Assembly: GCF_001544495.1 (NCBI RefSeq)
Contig: NZ_FCNZ02000021.1
Coordinates: forward strand, 39,088-103,087
Direction: 5' to 3'
Source of the DNA: Caballeronia telluris
GTDB lineage: Bacteria > Pseudomonadota > Gammaproteobacteria > Burkholderiales > Burkholderiaceae
DNA length: 64,000 nucleotides
Position 1 is the stretch's first letter, and each line of letters starts with the position of its first letter. Of the stretch, positions 24,994 through 33,846 are shown one piece after another. The notes below the pieces were generated by a model, which saw only the letters and a program-made list of their open reading frames with translations, searched no databases and was not told where the DNA came from. A program made the position numbers and the translations under genes.

Positions 24994-25992
24994 ATGAGTT
25001 TCTATCCGCATCACCGTCCGCGCCGCATGCGCCGCGACGACTTCACGCGCCGCCTGATGCGCGAAAACCTCCTCACCACGAACGATCTGATCTACCCGGT
25101 TTTCATCGTCGAAGGAACGAACGTGCGGCAGGCCGTGCCGTCGATGCCCGGCGTCGAGCGCACCTCCGTCGATCTGCTGATGAAAGTGGCCGAACAATGC
25201 GTCGAACTCGGCGTGCCGGTGCTGTCGCTTTTCCCGGCCATCGAGCCTTCGCTGAAGACGCCCGACGGTCGCGAGGCGACCAACGCCGAGGGCCTGATTC
25301 CGCGTGCCGTGCGCGAGCTGAAGAAGCACTTCCCGGAGCTGGGCGTGCTGACCGATGTCGCGCTCGACCCGTACACGAGCCACGGCCAGGACGGCGTGCT
25401 CGACGAAGATGGCTACGTGAAGAACGACGAAACGAGCGAAATCCTGGTCGAGCAGGCGCGAACGCAGGCTGAAGCGGGCGTCGACATCGTCGCACCGTCG
25501 GACATGATGGACGGCCGTATCGGCGCGATTCGCGAGATGCTGGAAAGCGAGGGCCACATCCATACGCGCATCATGGCCTACGCCGCGAAGTTCGCGTCGG
25601 CGTTCTACGGGCCTTTCCGCGATGCGGTCGGCTCGGCTGCGAATCTCGGCAAGGGCAACAAGATGACGTATCAGATGGACCCGGCGAATTCCGACGAAGC
25701 GCTGCGCGAGGTGCGCATGGACATCGAGGAAGGCGCCGACATGGTGATGGTGAAGCCCGGCATGCCGTATCTCGACATCGTCTATCGCGTGAAGGAGGAA
25801 TTCCGCTTCCCGACCTACGTGTATCAGGTGAGCGGCGAATACGCGATGATCAAGGCGGCCACGCAGAACGGCTGGCTCGATCACGACAAGGCGATGATGG
25901 AATCACTGCTCGCGTTCAAGCGCGCGGGCGCGGATGGCGTGCTGACGTATTTCGCGCTCGACGCCGCGCGCATCTTGCGGGCATCGAAGTAA
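24994..25992 (+). CDS. hemB: Delta-aminolevulinic acid dehydratase (porphobilinogen synthase)
   Basis: A 332-residue haem-pathway enzyme condensing two 5-aminolevulinates to porphobilinogen. Schiff-base lysines lie in 'YAAKFASAFYGPFRD' and MVMVKPGMPYLD. The active-site metal loop reads DVALDPYTSHGQDG, with Ala/Asp where zinc-type enzymes have cysteines, so this is the zinc-independent, Mg-stimulated class known from Pseudomonas. The allosteric-site segment RMRRDDFTRRLMREN is present. The start MSFYPHHRPRR is preferred; an upstream frame from 24898 adds 32 residues unlike the family. Confidence 0.95.
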   Translation: MSFYPHHRPRRMRRDDFTRRLMRENLLTTNDLIYPVFIVEGTNVRQAVPSMPGVERTSVDLLMKVAEQCVELGVPVLSLFPAIEPSLKTPDGREATNAEGLIPRAVRELKKHFPELGVLTDVALDPYTSHGQDGVLDEDGYVKNDETSEILVEQARTQAEAGVDIVAPSDMMDGRIGAIREMLESEGHIHTRIMAYAAKFASAFYGPFRDAVGSAANLGKGNKMTYQMDPANSDEALREVRMDIEEGADMVMVKPGMPYLDIVYRVKEEFRFPTYVYQVSGEYAMIKAATQNGWLDHDKAMMESLLAFKRAGADGVLTYFALDAARILRASK

Positions 25993-26007
25993 GCGTTTCT
26001 GCATTGG

Positions 26008-26044
26008 AAAAAGGGGCGATGCCGTTGGCATCGCCCCTTTTTTT
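26008..26044. terminator. Bidirectional terminator between hemB and dsbD
   Basis: Stem 26013-26023 with 26027-26037 (11 bp), 3-nt loop, flanked by an A-run on the left and seven Ts on the right. The dsbD stop codon lies within the T-run. Confidence 0.93.
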
Positions 26045-27884
26045 ATGTGGTCGGCGCGGTGCCGAGTTTTTCCATGCTCTTCAGGAATTTCTCCGGCGAT
26101 TCGTACCCCACGACGCGCGCCTTTTCGTTGCCTTGAGCGTCGAAAAAGATGATCCCGGGCGGGCCGAATAGTTTGAAGCGCTTGAGCAAAGCCTGGTCGT
26201 CGGCATTGTTCGCGGTGACGTCGGCGCGCAGCAGGTTCAACTGCGCAAGGCGCGCCCGCACGCGCGGATCGCTGAACGTCAGGTGCTCCATTTCCTTGCA
26301 GGACACGCACCAGTCGGCATAGAAATCCAGCATCGCCGGTCGCGCCGCTGCTTTCACGGCGAGGTCCAGTTCCGTCGATGAACGCACCGGCGCGAATGTC
26401 GGGCTCTGCGCCTGTTGCGTGACACCGCCGCCGCTACCGCGCGCGGCGAACACGGCAAGCGGACGCAACGGATCGGTCGAACCGGCGGCGAGGCCCACGA
26501 GCAGCGTCGCGGCCCAGATCGCGAGCGCGGCGCCGAGGCCGCGGCCGAGACGTCGCCAGATCGTCAGGGTCGCCGCGCCCGCCGCGAAAAGGCCGAGCGC
26601 CGCCGCCGAGATCAGCAGCCACAGCGCGGCGAGCAGCATTTGCCCGACGCCGCCCAGCACGGGCCAGACGATCCACAAGGCCGCCCCGAGCAGCACCACG
26701 CCAAAAAAGACCTTTACGCCGTCCATCCACGAACCCGCGCGCGGCAGCAGGGTGCCGGCGCCCAGTCCGATGATGAGCAGCGGCACACCGAGCCCGACGC
26801 CCATCGAGAACAACGCGGCGGCTCCCAGCACCGCGCTGCCGGTATGCGCAATGAACGCGAGCACGGCGAACAGCGGCGCCGTCATACAGGCGCCCACGAC
26901 CAGCGCCGACAGCGCGCCCATCGCCATCACGGCGGCGAACTTCCCGCCGGAGCGCTTCTGCGACGCCGCGTTGACGCCGCTTTGCCAGCGCTCGGGCAGC
27001 GCGAAGTCGAAGCCCGCGATGAGCGTCAGCGCGAAAACCGTCAGCAGGACGCCGAACGCGCCGAGCACCCACGGATTCTGGAGCCACGCGCCGAGACTCT
27101 GCCCGACGAGCGCAGCCGCGATTCCCAGCGCGGTATAGACGAGCGCCATCCCGAAGACATAAGCCGACGACAGCGCAAACCCGCGCGCCCGCGTGACGCG
27201 CGCGCCCTCACCGATGATGATCGCCGAGAGGATCGGAATCATCGGATACGAGCACGGCAAGAGACTCAGGACGACGCCCGCGACGAAATACAGCCCGATG
27301 ACCGCGAAAAAGCCGCCGCCTTCGAGCAGCGATTGCGCGTAATCGGCGCTTGTGGCTCGGTCGTACCAAGGCGGGTCGGCGCGGTCCGGCGGAGCGGTGG
27401 CGGTGGCACCGGCGACCTGAAGCGCCGCGCCGCTGACACGGTACACGCGCTCCATCGGCGGATAGCAGATGCCCTGGTCGGCACAGCCCTGCGACGTCAC
27501 GGCGATATCGAACGGGCCGCTCGCCTGCTTGACCGGGATGCGAATGACGAGGTCGCCGCGATAGGTTTCGACGTCCTTGTTGAACGTCTGATCGAAGTGC
27601 ACTTTGCCCGCGGGCAATTGCGGGTCGCCGAGCGTCGCCGCGCCGCTTTTCGCCGCGAATGCAAACCGCTCGCGATACATGTAGTAGCCATCCGCGATCT
27701 TGTACCGCACCTCGATCTCACCGGGACGTTCAGTCGCGCTGAACTTGAACGCGACAGCGGGATCGAGGAAATCGTCCGCCGCGCGCGCGACGTTCGACGC
27801 CCCGAGCAACAGGACGCAACACGAGAGCAAATAGGCGACGGCCGCGAACACGCGACGCGCAAAGGCGCCAGAAGACTTAAACAT
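26043..27884 (-). CDS. dsbD: Thiol:disulfide interchange protein DsbD
   Basis: A 613-residue inner-membrane reductant conveyor that passes electrons from cytosolic thioredoxin to periplasmic DsbC/CcmG-type proteins. The signal is about residues 1-35. The periplasmic alpha domain has C134 and C140 in QGCADQGICYPP. The central membrane domain has its cysteines in LLPCSYPMIP and GACMTAPLF. The C-terminal thioredoxin domain has CVSC at 526-529. Start MFKSSGAF at 27884; it overlaps the cutA 3' end by 8 nt. The cutA-dsbD pairing is common in proteobacteria. Confidence 0.95.
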   Translation of the reverse strand: MFKSSGAFARRVFAAVAYLLSCCVLLLGASNVARAADDFLDPAVAFKFSATERPGEIEVRYKIADGYYMYRERFAFAAKSGAATLGDPQLPAGKVHFDQTFNKDVETYRGDLVIRIPVKQASGPFDIAVTSQGCADQGICYPPMERVYRVSGAALQVAGATATAPPDRADPPWYDRATSADYAQSLLEGGGFFAVIGLYFVAGVVLSLLPCSYPMIPILSAIIIGEGARVTRARGFALSSAYVFGMALVYTALGIAAALVGQSLGAWLQNPWVLGAFGVLLTVFALTLIAGFDFALPERWQSGVNAASQKRSGGKFAAVMAMGALSALVVGACMTAPLFAVLAFIAHTGSAVLGAAALFSMGVGLGVPLLIIGLGAGTLLPRAGSWMDGVKVFFGVVLLGAALWIVWPVLGGVGQMLLAALWLLISAAALGLFAAGAATLTIWRRLGRGLGAALAIWAATLLVGLAAGSTDPLRPLAVFAARGSGGGVTQQAQSPTFAPVRSSTELDLAVKAAARPAMLDFYADWCVSCKEMEHLTFSDPRVRARLAQLNLLRADVTANNADDQALLKRFKLFGPPGIIFFDAQGNEKARVVGYESPEKFLKSMEKLGTAPTT

Positions 27885-28221
27885 GAAGAGGACGTGAAGT
27901 TTCCGCGATGACCCACCGCCCGTAACCGAGCGCTGATTCCGCCTGCCACGAGAGAATTTCGGGTGTTTCGTAGGGATGATTCGAAGCAATGAAGCGCCGC
28001 AATTCGTCGCTGCGGGCGATCGAGGTTTTGAACAGTACTTGGATTTCGTCCGCCGTTTCCACCTGCCCTTGCCAGTGATAACGAGAGCGCACTGCGCCGT
28101 AATCCGTCACACATGCGGCGAGCCGGGCGTCAAGCGCCTTTTGCGCGAGCGCGCTGGCGGTAGCGGCGTCGGGAAGCGTCGTGAGGATCAGGACAACCGG
28201 TGGATTCACTTCGGGGTTCAT
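27877..28221 (-). CDS. cutA: CutA-family divalent-cation tolerance protein
   Basis: A 114-residue trimeric PII-like fold protein. 'VLILTTLPDAATASALAQKALDARLAACV' is the N-terminal beta-alpha unit; SRYHWQGQVETADEIQVLFKTS and HPYETPEIL are the family signature. The cellular function is still debated, although it was first tied to copper tolerance. Start at MNPEVNPPVV; the longer frame from 28365 has no family similarity. Transcribed with dsbD. Confidence 0.93.
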   Translation of the reverse strand: MNPEVNPPVVLILTTLPDAATASALAQKALDARLAACVTDYGAVRSRYHWQGQVETADEIQVLFKTSIARSDELRRFIASNHPYETPEILSWQAESALGYGRWVIAETSRPLHV

Positions 28222-28321
28222 CGCGTGCGGGAGCGGTCGGAAAAGGTACGCACGTATCGTAGCACCGACGCCCCACGTCCATCCGATGCGACGACCGCGC
28301 GCATCACACGGCGCGCCAAAC

Positions 28322-28351
28322 AAAAAAAGGCCAGGCAAAGCCTGACCTTTT
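28322..28351 (-). terminator. Terminator of the alpha operon after rplQ
   Basis: On the minus strand a 9-bp stem (28328-28336 with 28340-28348, one G-U pair) with a 3-nt loop is followed by seven Ts. It begins 20 bp after the rplQ stop and closes the large ribosomal-protein block. Confidence 0.88.
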
Positions 28352-28371
28352 CGATTCCTGCGCAAGCGCGC

Positions 28372-28767
28372 TTATTCAGCTTCTTGCACTTCGTCGGCGT
28401 CTGCGACTTCCGGACGGTCCATCAACTGGACGAGTGCCATCGGCGCATTATCGCCAACGCGGAAGCCGAACTTCAGGATGCTCAGGTAGCCACCCGGACG
28501 GCTCGCGTAGCGCGGGCCGAGCACGTCGAACAGCTTCGCGACGGAATCGCGATCGCGCAGGCGGTTGAACGCCAGACGACGATTTGCCAGCGACGGCTTC
28601 TTGCCGAGCGTGATCAACGGCTCGACGACTTTACGGAGTTCCTTCGCCTTCGGCAGCGTCGTCTTGATGACTTCGTGCTCGATCAGCGAATTCGACATGT
28701 TACGGAGCATTGCCAGACGGTGGCTGCTCGTGCGGTTCAGTTTCCGCAAACCATGCTTATGGCGCAT
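28372..28767 (-). CDS. rplQ: 50S ribosomal protein L17
   Basis: 131 residues (E. coli 127). The N-terminus MRHKHGLRKLNRTSSHRLAMLRNM is invariant L17, and 'TTLPKAKELRKVVEPLITLGKK' follows. L17 sits near the peptide exit tunnel on domain III of 23S rRNA. The acidic tail (DADEVQEAE) is slightly longer than in enterics. It is the last gene of the alpha block, 151 bp after rpoA; that gap holds a perfect inverted repeat. Confidence 0.97.
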   Translation of the reverse strand: MRHKHGLRKLNRTSSHRLAMLRNMSNSLIEHEVIKTTLPKAKELRKVVEPLITLGKKPSLANRRLAFNRLRDRDSVAKLFDVLGPRYASRPGGYLSILKFGFRVGDNAPMALVQLMDRPEVADADEVQEAE

Positions 28768-28860
28768 TTTCAGTTCCTATCACTTGAGTTTTGATCCAGC
28801 TCTTCTATTGCGTCGGCGTATTGCATCCGAAAAACGCACGGGCCGGTCGAGAAAAAAGGC

Positions 28861-28893
28861 AAGACGCGGATTTTAAAGGAAAATCCGCGTCTT
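28861..28893 (-). repeat. Perfect 14-bp inverted repeat between rpoA and rplQ
   Basis: Arms 28861-28874 and 28880-28893, loop 5 nt. On the minus strand the right arm is followed by GCCTTTTTTC, giving a terminator-like look, and TAAAAT spans the loop and inner right arm as a possible -10. It has the same arm and loop lengths as the repeat at 37682-37714, and both arms begin AAGAC. Could be a terminator, an attenuator, or a promoter for rplQ. Confidence 0.65.
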
Positions 28894-28918
28894 GACCAGT
28901 TACGCGTACAGCGTTGTC

Positions 28919-29896
28919 TTACTTGTCGAGACCAGCCGGCGGCCAGTTTTCGAGCTTCATGCCGAGCGTCAGACCGCGCGAAGCCAAGACTTCCTTGATT
29001 TCGTTCAGCGACTTGCGACCCAGATTCGGCGTCTTCAGCAGTTCGTTTTCCGTGCGCTGGATCAGATCGCCGATGTAGTAGATGTTCTCGGCCTTCAGGC
29101 AGTTCGCCGAGCGAACCGTGAGTTCCAGATCATCCACCGGACGCAGCAGGATCGGATCGATCTGCGGCGCGCGCGACGGTGCTTCCGCCGCTGCTTCGGT
29201 GCCTTCCAGTGCAGCGAAGACCGACAACTGATCGACCAGGATACGCGCGGACTGGCGAATCGCTTCCTCGGGCGAAATCACGCCGTTGGTTTCGATGTTC
29301 ATCACGAGCTTGTCGAGGTCGGTACGCTGTTCGACACGCGCACTTTCGACGGCATAGCTCACGCGGCGAACCGGCGAGAACGACGCGTCCAGCACGATAC
29401 GACCGATGATCTTGGCCGACTCTTCGCCATAGCGACGCACGTTGCCCGGCACGTAGCCGCGGCCCTTTTCGATCTTGATCTGAACGTCGAGCTTGCCGCC
29501 CTTCGACAGATGCGCAATCACGTGCTCGGGATTGATGACCTCGCAATCATGCGCGAGTTCGATATCGCCGGCCGTGACGAGCCCTTCGCCTTCCTTGCGC
29601 AGCGTGACGGTCACTTCGTCACGGTTGTGCAGCTTGAAAACGACGCCCTTCAGGTTCAACAGCAGGTTGACCACATCCTCTTGCACACCGTCGAGCGTCG
29701 AATATTCATGCACGACGCCTGCGATCGTCACTTCCGTCGGCGCGTAGCCCACCATCGACGACAGCAGCACGCGCCGAAGCGCGTTACCCAAGGTGTGGCC
29801 GTAACCGCGTTCGAACGGCTCCATGACCACTTTCGCGTGGCTGTCGCCAAGCGATTCAACTGCAATAATCTTGGGCTTCAACAAACTGGTTTGCAT
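28919..29896 (-). CDS. rpoA: RNA polymerase alpha subunit
   Basis: 325 residues (E. coli 329). The N-terminal dimerisation domain includes 'FERGYGHTLGNALRRVLLSSM' (about 29-50), the assembly determinant. A flexible acidic linker (about 233-248) leads to the C-terminal domain with 'LELTVRSANCLKAENIYYIGDL' and 'NLGRKSLNEIKEVLASRGL', which binds UP elements and activators. Follows rpsD after a 124-bp gap. Confidence 0.98.
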   Translation of the reverse strand: MQTSLLKPKIIAVESLGDSHAKVVMEPFERGYGHTLGNALRRVLLSSMVGYAPTEVTIAGVVHEYSTLDGVQEDVVNLLLNLKGVVFKLHNRDEVTVTLRKEGEGLVTAGDIELAHDCEVINPEHVIAHLSKGGKLDVQIKIEKGRGYVPGNVRRYGEESAKIIGRIVLDASFSPVRRVSYAVESARVEQRTDLDKLVMNIETNGVISPEEAIRQSARILVDQLSVFAALEGTEAAAEAPSRAPQIDPILLRPVDDLELTVRSANCLKAENIYYIGDLIQRTENELLKTPNLGRKSLNEIKEVLASRGLTLGMKLENWPPAGLDK

Positions 29897-30020
29897 AGGT
29901 TTTCCTTTTCAATACCCTCGGCTCGTTACACCGATAAGGCTGACCGGTAACAACCTGAAAATAAACAGCCGAGGCCACCCCTTGCCCTCGGCAATCAGGG
30001 TCCCCCGGCCGCTAATCCGA

Positions 30021-30644
30021 TTACCGCGAATACAATTCGACGATCAGGCTTTCGTTGATGTCGCCAGCGATGTCACTGCGTTCCGGCATTGCCTTGAACG
30101 TGCCTTCGAACTTCTTGGCATCGACCGAAACCCAGCTCGCCATGCCGCCTTGTTCAGCCAGCGAAAGCGCTTCGACGATACGAGCCTGCTTGCGCGACTG
30201 TTCACGCACGGCAACCACGTCGCCCGCCTTCACTTGCAGCGACGGGATGTTCGCGACCTGGCCGTTCACCGTGATCGACTTGTGGCTCACGAGCTGACGT
30301 GCTTCTGCGCGCGTCGAGCCGAAGCCCATGCGATACACGACGTTGTCGAGACGCGATTCGAGCAATTGCAGCAGGTTTTCACCCGTCGGGCCCTTGCGGC
30401 GATCGGCTTCGGCGAAGTAACGGCGGAACTGGCGCTCGAGCACGCCGTAGATGCGCTTGACTTTTTGCTTTTCGCGCAACTGCGTGCCGTAGTCGGACGT
30501 ACGAGCGCCCGACGTGCGGCCATGCTGACCAGGCTTGCTATCGAGCTTGCACTTGTCAGCGAGCGAACGACGCGCGCTCTTCAGGAAGAGGTCAGTGCCT
30601 TCACGGCGGGACAGCTTGGCTTTAGGACCGGTATAGCGTGCCAC
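30021..30644 (-). CDS. rpsD: 30S ribosomal protein S4 (GTG start)
   Basis: 207 residues (E. coli 206). MARYTGPKAKLSRREGTDLFL opens the protein; an S4 RNA-binding domain is at about 96-158 (ESRLDNVVYRMGFGSTRAEARQLVSH). The start codon is GTG with AAGGA 6 nt upstream; there is no nearby ATG. S4 is a primary 16S binder and, in enterics, represses the alpha operon translationally; whether it does so here is not visible. Lies 144 bp after rpsK. Confidence 0.97.
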   Translation of the reverse strand: MARYTGPKAKLSRREGTDLFLKSARRSLADKCKLDSKPGQHGRTSGARTSDYGTQLREKQKVKRIYGVLERQFRRYFAEADRRKGPTGENLLQLLESRLDNVVYRMGFGSTRAEARQLVSHKSITVNGQVANIPSLQVKAGDVVAVREQSRKQARIVEALSLAEQGGMASWVSVDAKKFEGTFKAMPERSDIAGDINESLIVELYSR

Positions 30645-30788
30645 TTTGCATCCTTAAAAATTGATCACGCAGACTGTCGTCCGCGCTAGTTCGAACCCTC
30701 TGGGCCGAACGGTGGGCTTAGTCAAATTCATAACGCAAGCATCCCGCCGGCGCGCTAGCACCAGCAGGAGGTTTGCGACAGCGGCGTC

Positions 30789-31193
30789 TTAGATACGACG
30801 ACGCTTCGGCGGACGGCAGCCGTTGTGCGGGACCGGCGTCACGTCGGAGATCGCGGTGATCTTGATGCCAAGACCATGCAGCGCGCGCACCGCCGATTCG
30901 CGACCAGGGCCAGGGCCCTTGATCCGCACTTCGAGGTTCTTCACGCCGTATTCCATCGCCACGCGACCAGCCGATTCCGCTGCGACCTGAGCTGCAAACG
31001 GCGTCGACTTGCGCGAGCCCTTGAAGCCTTGGCCACCCGACGTTGCCCAGGCAAGCGCGTTGCCTTGACGATCGGTGATCGTGATGATGGTGTTGTTGAA
31101 CGACGCGTGAACGTGAACCACGCCCTCGGCGACGTTCTTCTTGACCTTCTTGCGAACGCGTTGCGCCGCGGAGTTGTTCGAAGCCTTAGCCAT
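30789..31193 (-). CDS. rpsK: 30S ribosomal protein S11
   Basis: 134 residues (E. coli 129). Has the basic N-terminus (RVRKKVKKNVAEG), then HASFNNTIITITDRQGN and the C-terminal DVTPVPHNGCRPPKRRRI characteristic of S11, which forms part of the platform near the mRNA exit. Follows rpsM after 28 bp. Confidence 0.97.
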   Translation of the reverse strand: MAKASNNSAAQRVRKKVKKNVAEGVVHVHASFNNTIITITDRQGNALAWATSGGQGFKGSRKSTPFAAQVAAESAGRVAMEYGVKNLEVRIKGPGPGRESAVRALHGLGIKITAISDVTPVPHNGCRPPKRRRI

Positions 31194-31221
31194 TACGTTT
31201 TCCTGTAACTGTCAATTCCGC

Positions 31222-31587
31222 TTACTTCTTCAGCGATTGCGCTGCACGACGCGGACCCTTGCGCGTACGGGCATTGGTACGCGTACGCTGGCCGCGCATG
31301 GGCAGACCCTTGCGATGGCGCACGCCGCGGTAGCAGCCCAGATCCATCAGGCGCTTGATGTTCATCGTCACTTCGCGACGGAGGTCGCCTTCGACGATGA
31401 ACTTGCCCACTTCGTCACGCAGCTTTTCGAGGTCTGCGTCGGTGAGGTCCTTGACCTTCTTCGAAAATTCCACACCAGAAGCGACACAGATGCCGCGAGC
31501 ACGCGTGCGTCCGACACCGAAAATAGCCGTCAGGCCGATTTCGGTATGCTGGTGATTCGGGATGTTAACCCCTGCGATACGAGCCAT
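31222..31587 (-). CDS. rpsM: 30S ribosomal protein S13
   Basis: 121 residues (E. coli 118). MARIAGVNIPNHQHTEIGLTAIFGVGRTRA is the S13 N-terminus with the helix-two-turn-helix motif; 'GVRHRKGLPMRGQRTRTNARTRKG' forms the basic tail that reaches to the P-site tRNA. First gene of the alpha block, 41 bp after rpmJ. Confidence 0.97.
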   Translation of the reverse strand: MARIAGVNIPNHQHTEIGLTAIFGVGRTRARGICVASGVEFSKKVKDLTDADLEKLRDEVGKFIVEGDLRREVTMNIKRLMDLGCYRGVRHRKGLPMRGQRTRTNARTRKGPRRAAQSLKK

Positions 31588-31628
31588 TGTTTTTCCTCAA
31601 ACAAAAAGCGCAAGCAAAAGCGCGGCGT

Positions 31629-31745
31629 TCAGCCTTGACGCTGTTTGTGGCGCGGATCAGAGCTGCAAATCACGCGCACAACGCCCTTGCGCTTGATGAT
31701 CTTGCAATTGCGGCAAATGCGCTTAACCGATGCCATCACTTTCAT
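31629..31745 (-). CDS. rpmJ: 50S ribosomal protein L36
   Basis: A 38-residue protein, [20 protein letters not shown] at the N-terminus. It is the zinc-ribbon (C+) form: C11, C14, C27 and H33. Translated by hand from the gap between infA and rpsM: ATG at 31745, TGA at 31629-31631. Located 20 bp after infA and 41 bp before rpsM, the order secY-infA-rpmJ-rpsM usual for beta-proteobacteria. Confidence 0.96.
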
Positions 31746-31765
31746 GATATTACCCTTTTTTCAAA

Positions 31766-31984
31766 TCACTTCGCCCGGAACACGATCCTTGCACGAGACA
31801 GATCGTAAGGCGTCAATTCAACCGTAACTTTGTCGCCCGGCAGAATGCGGATGTAGTGCATCCGCATTTTCCCGGAAATATGCCCCAGCACCACATGGCC
31901 ATTTTCCAACTTCACCCGGAAAGTAGCATTGGGGAGGTTTTCAATCACCTCGCCCTGCATCTGGATTACATCGTCTTTGGCCAT
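31766..31984 (-). CDS. infA: Translation initiation factor IF-1
   Basis: 72 residues, one OB-fold (S1-like) domain: MAKDDVIQMQGEVIENLPNA, 'FRVKLENGHVVLGHISGKMR', LPGDKVTVELTPYDLSRARI. IF-1 occupies the ribosomal A site during initiation. Placed 9 bp after secY inside the spc/alpha run; in E. coli infA is elsewhere on the chromosome. Confidence 0.97.
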   Translation of the reverse strand: MAKDDVIQMQGEVIENLPNATFRVKLENGHVVLGHISGKMRMHYIRILPGDKVTVELTPYDLSRARIVFRAK

Positions 31985-31993
31985 AGTCCTTAA

Positions 31994-33340
31994 TTAGCGC
32001 ATCGGGACGTTGCCGCCCTTGAAGTTGGCCTTCTTAAGCAGTGACTCATACTGTTGCGACATAACGTACGACTGCACCTGCGCCATGAAGTCCATCGTGA
32101 CGACGACAATGATCAGCAGCGACGTTCCACCAAAATAAAACGGTACGTTCCAGCGCAATACCAGGAACTCAGGCAGCAAGCACACAAACACGATGTAGAT
32201 CGCACCGGCCAGCGTCAGACGCGTGAGGATGCGGTCGATATACCGTGCGGTCTGGTCGCCCGGGCGGATCCCAGGAACGAATGCACCGCTCTTCTTCAAG
32301 TTGTCGGCCGTCTCTCTGCTGTTGAACACCAGCGCGGTGTAGAAGAAGCAGAAGAACACGATCGCCAACGCGTACAGCAACACGTACACGGGCTGACCCG
32401 GCTTCAAAGCCTCGGCCACGTTGTGCAGCGTGTTTGCGAACCAGCCGGTCCGCGTACCCGAACTGAACCAGTTCAGGATGGTTGCCGGGAAGAGGATGAT
32501 CGACGATGCGAAAATCGGCGGAATCACACCCGACATGTTCAGCTTCAGCGGCAAATGCGAAGACTGGCCGCCGTAAATCTTGTTACCGACCTGGCGCTTT
32601 GCATAATTGACGAGGATCTTGCGCTGACCGCGTTCGATGAACACAACCAGATACGTGACCGCCGCAATCAACACCACGATGATGATCGCCGAGATGATGC
32701 TCATCGAACCGGTGCGAACCAGCTCGAACAGCCCACCGATCGCATTCGGGAAACCCGCCGCGATACCGCCGAAGATGATGATCGAGATGCCGTTGCCGAG
32801 ACCGCGTTCCGTGATCTGCTCACCCAGCCACATCAGGAACATCGTGCCCGTCACCAGCGTGACGACCGTCGTCAGACGAAAGACCATGCCAGGATCGAGC
32901 ACGAGAGCCGGCTGATTCTCCAGCGCGACTGCGATACCGAAAGCCTGGAACGTCGCGAGGACCACCGTGAAGATTCGCGTGTACTGCGTGATCTTGCGTT
33001 GCCCCGCTTGTCCTTCCTTCTTCAGCGCCTCCATTTGCGGCGACACGATCGACAGCAACTGCATGATGATCGACGCCGAAATGTAGGGCATGATGCCCAG
33101 CGCAAAAATCGTGAACCGCGACAACGCGCCACCCGAGAACATGTTGAACATGCCTAGGATGCCGCCCGACTGGCTCTGGAACAACTTGGCCAGTTGGTCC
33201 GGGTCGATACCCGGCACCGGAATATGCGCGCCGACACGGTAGACGACCAGCGCCAGCAGCAGGAACACTGCACGCCGACGCAAATCGCCAAACTTCGCCG
33301 CGCTTCGACCGGGTTTTGCGAGACTCGGGCTGTTAGCCAA
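31994..33340 (-). CDS. secY: Protein translocase subunit SecY (TTG start)
   Basis: 448 residues (E. coli 443), ten transmembrane helices, forming the protein-conducting channel with SecE and SecG. Landmarks are YRVGAHIPVPGID after helix 1, the plug segment near LGMFNMFSGG, and the cytosolic 'FIERGQRKILVNYAKRQVG' loop. The start appears to be TTG with GGAG 7 nt upstream, giving MANSPSLAKPGRSAAK, the N-terminus seen in Burkholderia. 41 bp after rplO. Confidence 0.96.
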   Translation of the reverse strand: MANSPSLAKPGRSAAKFGDLRRRAVFLLLALVVYRVGAHIPVPGIDPDQLAKLFQSQSGGILGMFNMFSGGALSRFTIFALGIMPYISASIIMQLLSIVSPQMEALKKEGQAGQRKITQYTRIFTVVLATFQAFGIAVALENQPALVLDPGMVFRLTTVVTLVTGTMFLMWLGEQITERGLGNGISIIIFGGIAAGFPNAIGGLFELVRTGSMSIISAIIIVVLIAAVTYLVVFIERGQRKILVNYAKRQVGNKIYGGQSSHLPLKLNMSGVIPPIFASSIILFPATILNWFSSGTRTGWFANTLHNVAEALKPGQPVYVLLYALAIVFFCFFYTALVFNSRETADNLKKSGAFVPGIRPGDQTARYIDRILTRLTLAGAIYIVFVCLLPEFLVLRWNVPFYFGGTSLLIIVVVTMDFMAQVQSYVMSQQYESLLKKANFKGGNVPMR

Positions 33341-33381
33341 GAACCTTCTCCGATGCTATTGCTAGTAACGGCAAAAGCGCG

Positions 33382-33816
33382 TTACTCGGCGAACGAGCCG
33401 CCAGCGGCTTCGATTGCTGCACGGGCGCCCTTGGTAGCACCGAGGCCCTTCACCGTGATCTTGCGCTTCAGTTCGCCGGTCTTGATGATCTTCGCGCTCT
33501 TGATGAGCTCGCCGACCAGACCCGCTTGCTTCAGTGCCAACAAATCGATTTCGTCGACCGGCAGTGCTTCCAAGTCCGACAGGCGCACTTCACCGACGAA
33601 TTCCTTCGTCAGCGAGGTGAAGCCACGCTTCGGCAGACGGCGTTGCAGCGGCATTTGACCGCCTTCGAAGCCGACCTTGTGGAAGCCGCCCGAACGCGAC
33701 TTCTGACCCTTGTGACCGCGACCCGCGGTCTTGCCGAGGCCGGAGCCGATACCGCGACCGACGCGACGCTTTGCGTGCTTCGCGCCTTCTGCCGGCTTCA
33801 GGTTATTCAATTCCAT
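33382..33816 (-). CDS. rplO: 50S ribosomal protein L15
   Basis: 144 residues, the same as E. coli. MELNNLKPAEGAKHAKRRVGRG and the Gly-rich 'GLGKTAGRGHKGQKSRSGG' are diagnostic. The ATG at 33816 has GGAG 7 nt upstream; a TTG two codons earlier is ignored. 30 bp after rpmD, upstream of secY as in all spc operons. Confidence 0.97.
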   Translation of the reverse strand: MELNNLKPAEGAKHAKRRVGRGIGSGLGKTAGRGHKGQKSRSGGFHKVGFEGGQMPLQRRLPKRGFTSLTKEFVGEVRLSDLEALPVDEIDLLALKQAGLVGELIKSAKIIKTGELKRKITVKGLGATKGARAAIEAAGGSFAE

Positions 33817-33846
33817 ATTCAACTCCTTGAATCCCTAGTCAGCCGT

